Positions 27,801 to 42,800 of a DNA stretch of 60,000 nucleotides are shown here, piece by piece (position 1 is the stretch's first letter; the number at the start of each line of letters is the position of its first letter). A program made the translations under genes and the position numbers. The stretch is from Hydractinia symbiolongicarpus (lineage: Eukaryota; Cnidaria; Hydrozoa; Anthoathecata; Hydractiniidae): NCBI RefSeq assembly GCF_029227915.1, contig NC_079876.1, positions 15,502,001-15,562,000 on the forward strand, written 5' to 3'. The notes below the pieces were generated by a model, which saw nothing but the letters and a program-made list of their open reading frames with translations, was not told the DNA's origin and did not search any database.

Positions 27801-30800
27801 TTTTCTATTTCTAACATCTTTCTGATAGCGAAAATTTATCCCGAATTTACCATGTAAACAATTAATTTGCCGTTGGAAAATTATTATTAAAAATAAAATG
27901 AGTTAGGGGTAGTCTTTACTTGTTTACGTTCTTAATGTGTTGCGATTACAGTTTTTAACTTTAATGTCAATGTCAATGGAGTTAAAAGTGTGTCTGTAAA
28001 CAACCCAATGACTTGAAATAATAGCAGACATCTTTTAGGTAACAAGGGGCCATATTTATCTTTTTATTTTCTAAATGCTCCGTGTTTGTGAAATATTTGT
28101 TGTCTATACGTTATTACACTTTTAGGGAATATTACACGTTATTATCTACGTACGAACACTTTTAGCCACGTATAAATCTTAAACAAGCTGTTGGTGTGTG
28201 TGTTAAAAATCAAAAATCGAAGTTATTAGAGGAAATGTTAGGAATTTCATTTATAGTGATCAAGAAAATCTTTCTTAACATTGTTGATATTAGGTACTAA
28301 TGTTCTCAACTTGTTACTATTTTCAAGGTTTTCAAACAATGGCCTAAGTTTAATCAAATTAATCAAGTGTGACTGTGTCTATAACAGGAAAAGTTAATCA
28401 TGTTTCTAATGCTTTTCTTAGATAGCGTCTTTAAAACATCCCCTTTTTGCATTTTATAAAAGTTATTATTGAAGATATTATTTCGGTTTGTCTGTTCAGT
28501 ATTCATGTTACTGTGGAAAGTTTATCATTTCTTGAAAATGATAGCCTAGTAGGCGACATTTCGGGAGATCCTTCTCCCATCAACTTACTGAGATTTGGTT
28601 ACCAGCCCTACAGAAGAAGTAGTTACCTACATCTAGGTCCGAAAATATTAATTACCGTAATTAACTGTAATTATCAGCTCGTTTCTGATTGGTTAATTTT
28701 TATGAATTTCGATCCTCTGCAATTATATAAATACCTGCTCAACACCATTTTACTTTGCCCGTTGATGGGAGAAGGATCTCCCGAAACGTCGCCTACTAAA
28801 CTATCATGTTCAAGAAATGATAAACTTTCCACAGTAATATAAAAGTTATGTTTCTTTTTTTATGTGGCTAAAAAAATCATGGGAGAAAATAGAGTAATTT
28901 CATTAGTTAGGAATAGTTGCCAATCTAAACAGTCACGTTATTATTGTTGTCTATTTTGTACAAAAGTTTCAACTGATGGTTGGTGTCTCTTTAATGAAAT
29001 TGATAACATGGGAGTTATTGTATGCAGATGATTTGGTTCTCATAGCAGAGTCGATGAAAGAATTAGTTGAAAAGTTTGAGAATTGGAAGAAAGGACTAGA
29101 AGAGAAAGGGCTAAGGGTGAACACAGCAAAGTCTAAAGTCATGATTAGTAGCATTGCAGCCAAGTGGGACCTTGTAGTTAGAAAGTGCCTTGTGGAGTTT
29201 GCAGGAAAGGGGTTGGTAGTAACTTAATTTTTTGTCAGACTTGCAAGCATTGGGTACATAAGAAGTGCAGTATTATTGGTTGAAGGTTAAGAGCTTACAT
29301 TCAATTTGTATGCAAGCGTTGCAAAGGTAAGATTACAGAGAATGAAGTAATTCCAGCTTCAATGATGTACAACAGTGGCTCGTTAGAAATAGTTGAGAAA
29401 TTCTGTTACTTAGGTGATATGTTGGGCAGTAAAGGGGGTGTTGGAAGAAGTGTTACTTGCAGGATAGGTTCTGCTTAGAAAAAGTTCAGAGAGTTACTTC
29501 CTTTGTTGACTAGCGTCTTGTCAATTGAATTAAAAGGTAGATTGTATGAGGCCTGTGTAAGTGTTATGTTGTACGGTAGTGAGACATGGGCAGTGAAGCA
29601 GGAAGATCTTGACTGTTTAGAAAGGAATGATTTGAGAATGGTTAGGTGGATGTGTAACGCCAGTCTGAGAGACCGAAAGAGTTCAGATGAGCTAGGAAGC
29701 AGGCTAAGTACCCGTAGAATTAAAGATGTTATCCAGATAAGAAGATTGAATTGGCTGAAGCACTTGGAAAGAATGGAGGGGGATAATTGGGTAAGAAAGT
29801 GTAGAGACTTGATAGTTCCTGGGACAAAGCCCAGAGGCAGACCAAGAAAGACTTGGCAGGAGGTTATAAGGACAGACTTGATACAGAGGAAGTTAAGTTT
29901 AGATCTAACACAGTCTAGATCAGATTGGAAGAGGGTCATTAATATACCCCGTCCAACCCATGCTAACATGGAAAACGGACGTTAAGCCGAGAATGATGAA
30001 TGATGATGACTATTAATACTATTACTATTATTAATACGTTCCAAAATTATCACCACAATTTACACATCATTGTAATTGAGATGTAAGAAGTAATATTGAT
30101 TTATCAAATGATGTTTTAATAAATTATTTTCAAAGATGAAATATATTAGTTGTGAGCTGACATTGCGAGTAGATTTATGAAAAGGTAAACATTTGTTATT
30201 TGAATTTTATGATTCGCAACATCTATATTATAATACTACAGGTATTATAACATAGATCGTATAATGATATTGTATGTACGTCTGTCCGTCTGTCTGTCAC
30301 GCAAAATAGTAGCCTAGCTGCGCAATGAGCGAGACGCACCCAATGCGGTATAAAAAGGACGGGCGAACCCTTGGATTTTTCCACAGGCTAACAACGACTA
30401 GTTATTTCGAAGACTATCAAAAAATAATCCAGCTTATCTATTTTTAAATCTAAAATAAAACTTTGGGACTGGATGAGTGTGTTGTATTTGTGTAATTAGT
30501 AAACGTTTTAGTTAGACCACTGCAAAGTCGAATATTTAATACTACATGAACATACGAAGAAAAATATATTTAAAAAGAATTTACCCTTTTTTTTTTCGTA
30601 TAATCAATTATCTTTTCTTCCCACAAGTCAACTAAATCATTCGGATCTGTTATACCATACTTTATACGCACATTTGTGACTCCTTGCGTACTACCTTGTA
30701 TTGCAAGACCGGTAATTGTCATTATTCTTCCCAAATCAATCTGTATGTAAGCATTTCTACTACTCCACTTGAAAGCACTATTTAATCGAGCAAAAGATAC

Positions 30801-33800
30801 ATTCATGTTATTTGAATAAGGAGTAGATGTTTTCAATCTGTCATCAGGTATTACATAAGTTTCCATTCCAAGTGGCTGCATGCATGGACCTTAAAATTGT
30901 AATACAAAAGTAATACAAAATTGCCTTACGCCTTACTCTTGAAAAAAAAATTTAAGCAACACAAACCTCCTTTTGTTGTTCTTACAATAATCGATCTACT
31001 CCATATCACCCTTGAAACAGTAAAAACTTGCACCTAAATATAAAGATATATAAAATAAAAATTACTTTAAAAAAACCTTTCGGAAAAGTTATAATTCATG
31101 ATTCATAGTTGTATGAAGCATAAGGAGTGAAATATGATACATTGTCAAAACAAATATGGCGCAACATTTACATAAAGTAAAATTTCCCCCAAAAAAACTA
31201 AATGTACAAATTGAAGAGAAGGCTAAGTTTTTGTTTGATTTCCTGAAGCCTAAAATAATAAATAATAGACAGTTCTTTATTGCATGAATTAAGCTTGGAG
31301 AACTGATCGATAGTATAAAAAGAGTGGTTACAAATATATTAACTTTGTCATTAACTTGGTGGTTTTGACACTGGTGGGTTGACCTAGCTTTAGGGAATTA
31401 GATCAATATTTATCTAGTGGTGTCTGGTAACTAAATAACCAAATAAGTTATTTTAATTATTAATTTTAATTATTTCATTGACCTCTGTCCGACGAATTCC
31501 TTTCTTTGTGGTAACATTATAAAACTTAACTTCAGTTTTTACATAACGCGAAGAAAAATAATTATATCCTGTCACAAGAGTTGTATTAACCTAACAGATC
31601 ACAGTCTATCAAACTGTGTACTCGTGAAAGAATCAACAGATTTCTTTTTAAATTAATATAACCACTAGCTAATGTAAAGAATACTAGTTACCACAGCTTG
31701 CTTGAGGAAATATGGCATAGATCATTTCGATTTTATTAACTCTTGCAGAAAATTACTTTACAAGCCTTAGGGTCAAGGACCTTTATTGTTTTAAGTCATT
31801 TTAACTTAAACAAAGCTGCGTTCCTTTAAGACTTAAGTTAAAGCTGATCATACAAGAATAAATGTTCTCACAACTTTATTCCCAAAAAAACAAATAAGAA
31901 AGAAAAAAAAAATTCAAAGTCCACTAATACCTGTACTTTTTCCAAGAAATTAACATAAACATTAACATAAAGTGAAAAAAAAGAAGCTTAAACGAGATAT
32001 GCTAAGATTTATATTAACCTGTATGCTCAAGTATATTAACCTGTGTGTATAAAAAAACTTAAATAGGCTGCAACTGATTTTTACAATTTTGAAAGTGAGG
32101 TAAGTTTTATATGTGACCCAAAAACCATAGATAAGCTCATTTTCTGGAAAATAAAAATTAATAATGTATATTTTAATAGGACACACCTTTAATATATTAA
32201 ACTTCATTTGAGAATAAGAAAAAACTTTTGATTTTTTCTACTTAAATTTTTTCAAAAGACACTTTATGCTAGTATTAATAAAAGCGCATTACCTTGCATT
32301 CATAAGTGGTATAGGGAGTCAATTCATTAACAGTGGCAGACGTGCTTGTATTTGGTATCACATTTGTAACAATCATTTCTCTGCAATTAAGTCTGCAGCA
32401 TTGAATTCTATATTTTGTTATGTACTTCTTTTCATTAAGAATCCACGAAAAATTAATGGAGGTTGTATTCTGAAAAGTAGACGAAAAATTCTTCGGAGCT
32501 AAAAATAAAAATAAAATGTTATAAGGAAAACTTAAGAAAATTAGGACACAATTAAAGCCCATTAGCAATAGCTAAATCTATTATGAGGTGTTTATAATAG
32601 AAATTAATCTTACATAATTAGTTAAAGTTAAATATTCTGAGTATATCTAGGATGTCTAACCTTGGAATGACCAGGTAAGATTAAACGTTTTCTTCACAGG
32701 AACGAGAGTACTTTTAGACATATACTGATATGCACATGCATATTCTTTGGTACACTTTAACTTTCCATTCTCTTGATTATCACATTCACCAAACCTCAAT
32801 AAAAACTCTTCAATATCCATCTTAAATGTGAGTAATGATTTATATAGTTCATTTGTATTGTGATTCCTGATTTCGGTGATCGTATAATTTCCATCAGTTG
32901 TAACTACTTCGCCATTTAAACTCCATTGTATAAGTGGATGTGTCCCATATGCAGCACATTGTAGGCTGTTGTTTGCCCTCATCATAACAACATCAGGAAG
33001 TTTGTCTAAAAATAACAATAAAGAACATCAAAAAAGCATTAAAATCTTAACGAAAACATTCATCTGCTTGTTTTGAAAACAGTTTCTAAAAACAATTAGT
33101 AATAGGTTGCTATTAACTTTATCAAAGAATACACTTTACTATGTATATTATTTTTTTTAATTATCACCCATGATCAGCTATACATGAAGGTACTGTGTAG
33201 TAAATCTTAAGTATAAACTAATATGTTATGTTATTATATATATCTAAATTTAGGCTAAGGTTGCAAATGCCTATTTCCTAAATAAAGTGTAGTTAAGAAA
33301 ACGTTCCTATCTGAACAACAATAGTAACCTTTTAACCCTATTTGTTATGAGCTTTTTGGGATCTTGAAAGTATGTGAGTAGGACATAAGTGTTAGTTATA
33401 AAATTTGCACGGTTGTAGTGTAAGACAAGAAATAAATTGGAATAACAATTTTTTGATGAGAAAATACTATACTACAAAAAATTCGATATCAAATTTCATA
33501 TTTCGGATTGAAGTCATGAAAATCGGGGAAAACGAACTTGAGAGTTGGCAAAATAAACACTTCCCATGTGATCATTAAATCAGAATGTATATCAATTTTC
33601 TTTTTTGAGAGTATGGTGGTTTCAGGCAATACCTCATGTGAAGTCAATTTCTTTGGAAAATGTACCAGTCATGAAAATATAATTAGTCATAAAGTTTCTT
33701 AATTCAAAATATATTATAATTTGAAATTTATGCGTTCTATACCAAATAGGGCTAAAAGTTATTCACCTCTTTTGCAGGCAGATTATAACGCGGAGAGCAC

Positions 33801-36800
33801 TTAGGGCATTTTCGTTTTGTTTCCATTGATTCATTAATAATGAAATATATAAAATATGTAAATATAGACGATTAAAGTATCAATCTATAGGAAAGGATTT
33901 ACTAAACAAGTAGAAAAAATAATTATTAACGCTAAACCTGACTTTTTATGCCTTAACACCCATGTATCTAGATGTTGCTTTCATCCAGTTATCATAACTC
34001 CGCTCCCTCCATTTATATAGTTATAGCTTTGCATAATTTAAAAGGTCTTATTACCCAAGTCTGATAGCCACTTTTTTGTTAAAATAACTCTTTTGATGAT
34101 TCCACTGACTACATGGACTGTACTGTCCAGTAATGAAAACACTACCATTTCTTTGCAGGACATTTGGTGATTAGATGTTGAGATATTGATCAGCATGAGT
34201 TAGTGTGATTTATATTGATAAGTTATAACCGTTGCCAGACACTAGAGTGTAGAAGAAATGGAGCATACTGTTCTTCCTGTGCTCGATTGTAAATTGAATT
34301 TTTGGGTGTATATTATTGATATGTTCATGAAATGCGTCTAGATGTATTTTTAAGAAAACGTTATCCGCAAATCTTTTTTCAAACTCTGGGGGCGTGATAT
34401 GCAGCAGTCTCATAAGCCTGCATATATATTTTAGCTACCACAGAGGGAGATGAGCCACCCATAGCCACATCGTTAGTTTGCGTAGAAGTTACCGTCAAAT
34501 AAATACCATGTTTTTGTGAGTACAACTTAGACCAAGGACATTAGCTTGTCTATAAGGATAAGTGTTTTGTTGTCATACTAATCATTTATTAAAAATTTTG
34601 CAATGATATAAAATGTGTCCTTCATGGTAATTCTGTGTACTTTCTGATAAATTTCGAAAACTCTTTCCAGTTTTTACAGTGACCACTCTTCGTGTAATTG
34701 CTAAGAATGGCAGCTAGATATTTTGATAAAATTACACAAAGGAGATCCTGTACATGAAACAATTGGGTGTACAGGTATTCCCTATTTATTTATTTTAGAA
34801 AGACTATAGAATCGAGACGGTGAAGTGTCTAAAGTACTATGTTTATTACACAATCTATCATCAATGCTATCGTCTTTATTTAAACGTCCCCAGATGTTTT
34901 CCTTGTGTCACACTTGATTGTTTCTAATATATCTCGTTTGAGGCGTGTGTATGGTTACGTTTTAATGCTACATTACATTGTTACATTGTTAATGCTATCA
35001 TAACATTTGTCAAGATAATCTTTCTTGTCTAAAATGACAGTCTCCGTTGCTGCTGTTCATGTTGGCAAAAATTTACAAGATTATAACGTAGCACATATAA
35101 TTGTATTGCTACATTTATATTATTTAGGTGCTATAGACAAAGAGTGAGAATAGCTTTAAAATTTGAAAATAAAAACCTTTTTAGATGTTGTCACAGTGGT
35201 AAGGTTGCATTAGATTATGTATCTCCTTACTCTCACCAGCTAATGCAATTATTAACAAATAATAGTACTGTTTAGGCTAGAGACTTTGGGGCAAATAGAT
35301 GCACGTATAATAGCGCAGTTGCATTTGCTTCTTTTGGAGCAAACCTTCAGCCCTGCATAGAAATAGACCACCATGTTTTCGAATATGTTGTTAAATAATT
35401 CAACAGGCTGGAGGCCTCTAACCTCCTGAAGGTCAAATTTCCGTTTTTAATCTATTGCATACTTATGAAGCAGGTAGAGCACTCAATGAGTGGATGGCTG
35501 GATTTGTCAGGAAGGCGTTATGCAAATTGTTCAGAGGTTAATGGGTTAGACATTTAACTAGTACATGGGTAAAGTTGAGTAGGAAGAATTAAATTAAGCA
35601 GTAGCAGAGAATCATGCTCCATCTTTGTTGGTCAAGATAGAGATTTTTCTGGAGACAGAGATTTAGCCAAGTGGGGGTAATTTACAAAATATTTTTCACA
35701 ATGTCTGCCAATTTAGAGCCAATAGTTTGTACCATTTTTTTAGCCAGATTTTCCATGTTGTGGAACGTCCAACTAATAGACACAATTGTACTACCATGTT
35801 GTAGTATTATACTTACTATTTGACTGTATGCTTATTATTTAGCCCTATTCATTATGGCAGGAAAATGTTTCAGCAATATCATGTTGACTCCTATGTTAAA
35901 ATTGATCGCTTAGAATACACTCAAGAAAACTAAACTGCATGCTGAAAGTTACCAGGGTGTGGCAGAACACTTAAATGTACATGCAGAAGACTGGGGATTT
36001 CAACCAGGTCGAATAGTTGTTATTCCTTTAAGTTTTCATAAAAGTTCAACTGCCACGGCTTAGAATTATCAGGATGTTATTGGCAATTATTGGTAAGTTT
36101 AGCAAACCTGATTTATTTTTTACTTTTTTTTTCAATTCCAGGTGGTGTGAAGTTACAGAAAGGTCAATGTGCATCATAATCGTCAATAAGGGCCGTGGAA
36201 AAAATCCAGTAAGGCAGAGAAAAGATAAAAAAAGAGACGTCACTTAAATTTTAATGAAGTCAGTAGTGTCCTGTCCATATACATAAAAATTATTCTTAAA
36301 ATTTTGTTTATTTGTAGCATTTATTGTGAAGAACTTAAAACTGTGATCAAAATAATGTAAGTGAGTACATTTAATGAGCAGTTGAGAAGATAACTACGTT
36401 TTCATTACACAAATGTTGAAAGGCTCATCAAGTAAGTGTATAGAATCATGTAATTTTGACAAATGGTTGCAGAGATATTTAGGTCTGAACATTCTTTGAT
36501 GACGTCTTCAACCGTTTATTTCAAAATGGAATTAGGGACCCACGCTTGAGAAACTTACCCAATTTATAGTCCCAGAGTGTCCCTAATTACCAACACGGTG
36601 AAAAAAAGACTGACTTCACCACCTCACTTCTAAGTTATTTGGTCTCAAAACTTTAAGTACATTGTATGGATTTATTCATTAAGATATTTACGTTATATTA
36701 AAGTTATTACCGTCACAACGTTAGATTGCCGATTAGCATTTGAGACATGCATTTTTCGGCTACATTAAAGAAAAAGAAACACACCCACTTTGGTGGTCAC

Positions 36801-39800
36801 ATACAAACAAAACTTTTGTATTATTATATAAACTAGTGGTTTAAGCCCATGGAAAAATCCACTTACACAGAAGAACAATGAGAAAGATCCTCTATTAAAG
36901 TTTTGATGACTTTAGCAAGGAGCGAAACAAAATTAAAATTAAATGCTTGTTGCGTGTGTAGTAGAATCTGAAATGCTAACCAAAATTACATATAAGATCA
37001 TGTGCTTTTAAAGAATGGTTAGGAAGATATACAAGTTTAACATGCTAAAATAAATAAAAAAAACTTAAATTTGCTTAGTTGTTATCTAGAAAATGTAGAG
37101 GATTGTGCACTTTTGATGGACGATTACAGAAATAATAGGGAGTAAATGAATTTTGTTAGTGGAATTAACCTGTCTGTTCAGATACAGGTGGTATGACTCA
37201 ACATCGGAGAACGCACTTGGGACCCGGGTGCCCATAGTTATGCTCTTGGGAGTTATTTCCACTCGTTTCCAATTAATTAGCCTTACAGTACAATGCTATG
37301 ACTTTGCTAATCTTATTTAATTAATAAAAGCCAGTCTAAGTGCATTGGCGTCATGTTGTTTTGTCTAGGCAGGTTACAAGTTAGACACACTTCTTTGGTG
37401 ACTTCTACAAAAATTTTAGCGACTTCAAAGGAAAACATCCCTTTTGGCTGTTACAGACACACTGAAAGAGGTGCTTAGGATTTTGTAACTCATTTGAAAC
37501 CGAAATTCTATAAACGGTACGTCGACGTATAACAGAAGAAAACAGAATATTTTTGACATTCTTTACGAAAGATTATATGCATATCATTCAAACATTTGTT
37601 TTACAATCGAAAACAATCCAAAGAAGTTTTTAAATACGGAATTAATTAGATCAAATAATTCTTTGAGTTTTCTTGTGGCTTCTATGGAATGTAAGCTACC
37701 ATTTCAATGAAAATCTGCTGTACCGAAAAAAAACAAAAGAAATATTTTGTTGGGAGAATTACACAGGGCCAATAGAATAAGCTCTAATCTCGAAATAGAG
37801 ATGAAAAGAATAGATATTGACTGGAACAAATGACATGATAATAATAGTTAGACAGATGTGTACCTTCAGTCTGAGAGACAGAAAGAGTTTGGATAAGTTA
37901 AACATCAGGTATTTGTGACATTATAAATTATCCACATCAGAGGATTAAGTAGATTAAAGCACTTGGAGGAAAAGGAGAAGAATAAATGGGTGAAAATTTA
38001 GACACTTGATAGCTTCAGGTACATAGCCCAGAGTGTAACGTCCTCAATGTCAGTTTATTATATCATTAGCGAAATATTGATGCATGTGTAGGACCTTTCT
38101 CGAGGTGTTACCATTATTAGTGTACTAGTAGTTTGACTCATGGAAAAAATCCAATTAATTCAGAAAAAATGGCCACAGCAATAAATTGATACCAGTAATA
38201 ACTCTGTCCTTATGCAATGCTTGAAATACTTATCATAAAAAGTATATCATTATAAAATTTTAATGAGATATTGACAAGATACCTAAATTTAAAAAATTGG
38301 CAACATCAACAATGATATGTTCCTATAGATATTTTATTTTTAGAAATTTTTAGAAAGCCATTAATTCTATTTTGTAGACTCTCCAAGGTTGATCACAATT
38401 ATGTATAGGATCATGTGTTGTTACAAACAGTATCAAAGATTATGTCATCAAATCGTACATTCCGATAATTGGTTAACCAACCCCTAAGGAACTTAACCAG
38501 TTTTATCCTGGGTGACTCCTTTTATGAGTAACAATGTCAGTAATTCCGACATGTATCTAACATGTATCAAAACACTCAAAATTGCATACATTGCACAGTG
38601 TTTGTAATATATGAGGGATAAACCAGATTGTAATATTTACTTCATTAGACAAATAAAAAGTACAAATAAAATAAACCAGCAAACCTCCATTACATCCCAT
38701 AATTTCCAACCTTCCAGTACATCCCTGTTCACCATTTTCTTTTTTATTATTACAATCCATATCATGCAATCTAATACAGTTTGCTTTTAACATAGTTGGA
38801 AGAATAGCCAGTTGTGTTTTGTATCTGTTGTTGCTCCCTGTAAATACCTAGAGATAAGTTAAAATAAAAATAAACCACATTTATATCTTATATATTAATT
38901 CCTTTGCGTGAGTAAAATTGTGCTACTCACAGGTCAGTTTCTTATGATGTGGCTGTATGCTAAAATTTACTAAAGAAATAAGTAAGCCGCCAAATGAGAA
39001 AACTTTCCTTTAATTATTAAGTTCCTTGTTGTGTCTTGAGCCAGAAAATATTTTTGTGTAAGAATACACTCTGACCAATGGGTCAGAAGTTCACAATATC
39101 CTAAGAATATATCTAAGCTTGATTGTTTGTTCTAAATCAAAAAAATTTGTATTATGCACAAAGTTAATTAGCAGTTTAATTTTTTATTGCTTAGCAAACT
39201 GAACTGTCTGAAGTAATGGGTCGTTACATATAGCTTATAGTAGCTTATAGCAGGCTTTATTTTATTAAAGCATTATACATTTACATGCCATAGCCATGCT
39301 AAGAAGATATTGTGAATAATGAGGATAGTATTTGTCAAAAAAACACTGAAAGGAAAAACATACTATTCTTATAAAAACAGCGTGTATGTCCTAGAGAAGA
39401 ATTTACATAAACTGTAAAAACTAATTTTTCTGTTGTGATTCAGTGTTGTTGTCATTATATAAAACCTAAACCTAAAACCTAAACTTAAATCAATGTTTAC
39501 ATCTGTTACGTTACGATCGTTTGAAATATATTCCACTCTTAAATTCGACACTGCATTTTTATCTTCTTTGATTTTATGCGTAATTTTCTTGATTATAAGT
39601 TTGGGTCTGTTAAAGCAAACTGTTCTTTTAATATTTTGGATTGAAATATTTCGGTAGATGTACAATATACTAAATAATTCAAGTTTTTATATTTCTCTTT
39701 TATGTGTTTTTAACAATTAATTTCTTATATTTTAACTTTGGAAGGTTTGCTGTATGCAATAGACTGAATAGCTAATTTTGTATGGCTTAACGAAAAATGT

Positions 39801-42800
39801 TTGATTTTTTTTGTTATCCTTTAACATTCCGTTATAAAAGAGACAAAGAGCCCGGGGTCGAGGTTGAAATGTGAGTTTTGAAAATTTGTATGTTTTTGTT
39901 TAGTATCTCTTATATCAGTTTAATGAGAGATTCAGTAGCTTCTTCCACGGGAATTCAGCTAGTTATATAATATCATTGTACGAAGAAAATTGCTTCCTAC
40001 ATATTAATATTAGCTGTGTGAATATAAGCAAACATACTCTTTACAGTTACAACTAAATTTTATTTAAAATGATTGAAAAAATTCACAACTTTATGATAAA
40101 AATGCAGGTTTACTATGCATAAAATAAGTAACTACAATTAAAAAAATGGATTTAAGCAAATTCAAGGCATCCTCAAACTTTTTCAATAGCATATTAAAAA
40201 CTTGCCTGGTTTTTTATCACATGTTTTTTAATAAATATATTGCTTTACACAACTAAAATCACATTAAACTCACCTTTTTATCATTATTGATCTTGTAATC
40301 ATAAGAAACATTACTTTTATATCCATAATTTATTTTGTAAGCCATAATCCTATCATTCCAGCGATAACCTTGACCTTGAACAGCAATTCCAAAAATGTAC
40401 TTAGTTCTATTAAAGCATACCTGAAGCCATATGTCTCGATCATCTAAGCATATAAAATTGGTGTTTAAGAAAAAACCAAACAATCAAATATACACAAGTA
40501 TGGCTAGTTTGTAAAAAAATATAACATAACAACATATTTGAGATTAGCAAAGCCTAAAAAAATTCCTGGAATATAGAAGCTTTTTTGAGAGGAATTGATA
40601 ATTTTCTTTGGATGTTTTTGCTGATGTTTAGATCTCAAGTAAATATTTATTTTGTAGCGAAATAATGAATTGATTCTTTTCTTATCACTGATGGTTGGAT
40701 AAATGAGCAAGATGGTGTTAAGTGCCAATAGTTTTATATCCATTTATATCCGTCAGAGCTGGGAAGTAAAGATTTAAACGACTATGAAAACTCAAAGGCA
40801 TATAGTTACTACAACTCAGGGTGTCTTAAGCTTTACTTATCGTTCTGGTTGAAAGGATGTGGCGTATGTATTTACATCAAAAATGGTATTACATGGGAAA
40901 GACGTAAAGACCTGGAAATTAAAAATATTGAAAATATATAGGTTGGGATATTTTTAAAAAATTCCAGCAGTTTTCTTATATGATGCGTATATCGGCAATT
41001 AGGTATTTTAAAATACCTGTGAATTAGTTTTAATGACGTATTGCAGTCTTTGACGGAAGAGACGATTATTATGAGACTGCAACGTCAATTATGCAAAGAA
41101 ACCGGTCAATCGACAATTCAAAAATGTTTTGTGTCTGAGTGGATTCAAACAACTGGTTAATGAGTCGACACGAACTGTGCAATACACTTCAAGTATAATC
41201 GATATTATAGCATCAAACAAAGAGCACATTAAACTGACTAAAGTTATTCCATTTAGCTTTAGTGACTACGATATGGTTGCATGTGCTCGCAAACTCAATA
41301 ATAAACAGTTCCAATCGAGAACAATACGCTGTGAAGATTACTTAAATAACAACCTTAAAAACTTCAAGAACAACTGAAAGATGTTGATTGGTCAGCAGTT
41401 TATGAAAAGGAAAACAGTAACAGAAAATAATGTATTTTATTATATTTGTAGCTATAAAAAAATCTGTTTTTTTAAAAAATTTGAACCAGTTGGTTATGTT
41501 GTGCTATACTCGGTCACTGGCACAAGGTTTCCATTCTGATTTATCGCTATTTACCCTTCGTAAAGCAATGATCCACTTTTTCGTTTTTCATAATCTTTTA
41601 ACACACTTGGGAAACAGTATAATCTGAAGGGAGGATTTAACCAACATTTAAATTTCACAAACACAATCCAGCAAAGAAGAAGACTCAACTGCACAGCTTC
41701 ACTGGCAGTAGTGTTTACTTTTCTGACTAAACCAATTAAAAAACATGCCCCAAACCGCGTTAAGATTCATAATGGCAAAATTATATGTCTAACTGGTGTA
41801 TACAACACAATGCGAGGTCAATGGTTCCAGAACTTAATACTGATGGCAAATAAAACAAAAGCATAAAGTGTGCCAAGTACTGAGAATGGCAGATTTCAAG
41901 TCCAACTTTCCACACAGTAAAAATAATAATAACAATTACTGATGTCATTTTAATTCCAAATCACGTACTGAAAAATCATTAATTCTATTTTTAACATACC
42001 CCTTTTTCTTGCCCAGGCATCTCGAATATTATTTAATCTAGCATTTTCTGGAGCATTATCATGTATTATTTCACCATTTTCTTCAAATGTGCTAGAGGCA
42101 GTTATTTTAATTCCTGACTTTCTACTTTCAAGTCCGAGTTTATTCATGCAATCTAAATAAATAATAAAAAAAGAAAATTCAGGACTGGTTTAATTTAAAA
42201 TAATTGAGTACTAAGTTTTACAGATGTTTTTGCACAAATTAACAAATTTGAGTATTGAACAGTTATTAATTTTTTTAAGGAATTTTTTTTTCTTTGACTG
42301 CTTCTTTTAGTCATATGATGGCCACAGTTTTTTTAAATTATCTTATAACAAAAAAAAAATTACTTCTTCAGTATAAATGGCTTTATTGTTAAGCATTGTC
42401 TATGAAGAATCTTTGTGGTCCTTTTGTGTAGGAATTAATTTCACACAATAATTTACAGGCATGAAAATTCACTAAATAACCCTGCAAGATTCGTGAAAAA
42501 TAACATTCTAACAAAAGTAATATCATAAAGAGCTCCAGAATGTTACAAAAATTAGATTAACAATTTGCACCAGTGTTTATCAATAGAACAAGGTAAAATT
42601 AAATTGTAATCTTTGTGTATTTATCTGGGAGAACGAAATAGATGTTTTGTGCTAATAAGGTAAAAACATGATTTCATACAAAAATGAAGAAGTAATTTAG
42701 GATTAAAAAGGCTCCCATTTTAAATAACGGATCACTAGCTATAAGAAGACTATAAATATACAGAATTTATATAAGGCAAATAAAAACAACTAACTTGTTA

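Noticed and set aside
28447-28842. 131-codon open frame on the plus strand
   Set aside because: It is made of the two TIRs and middle of the 28508-28837 element.
29475-29969. 164-codon open frame on the minus strand
   Set aside because: It is the antisense shadow of the LINE 3' coding region, which has recognisable motifs on the plus strand.
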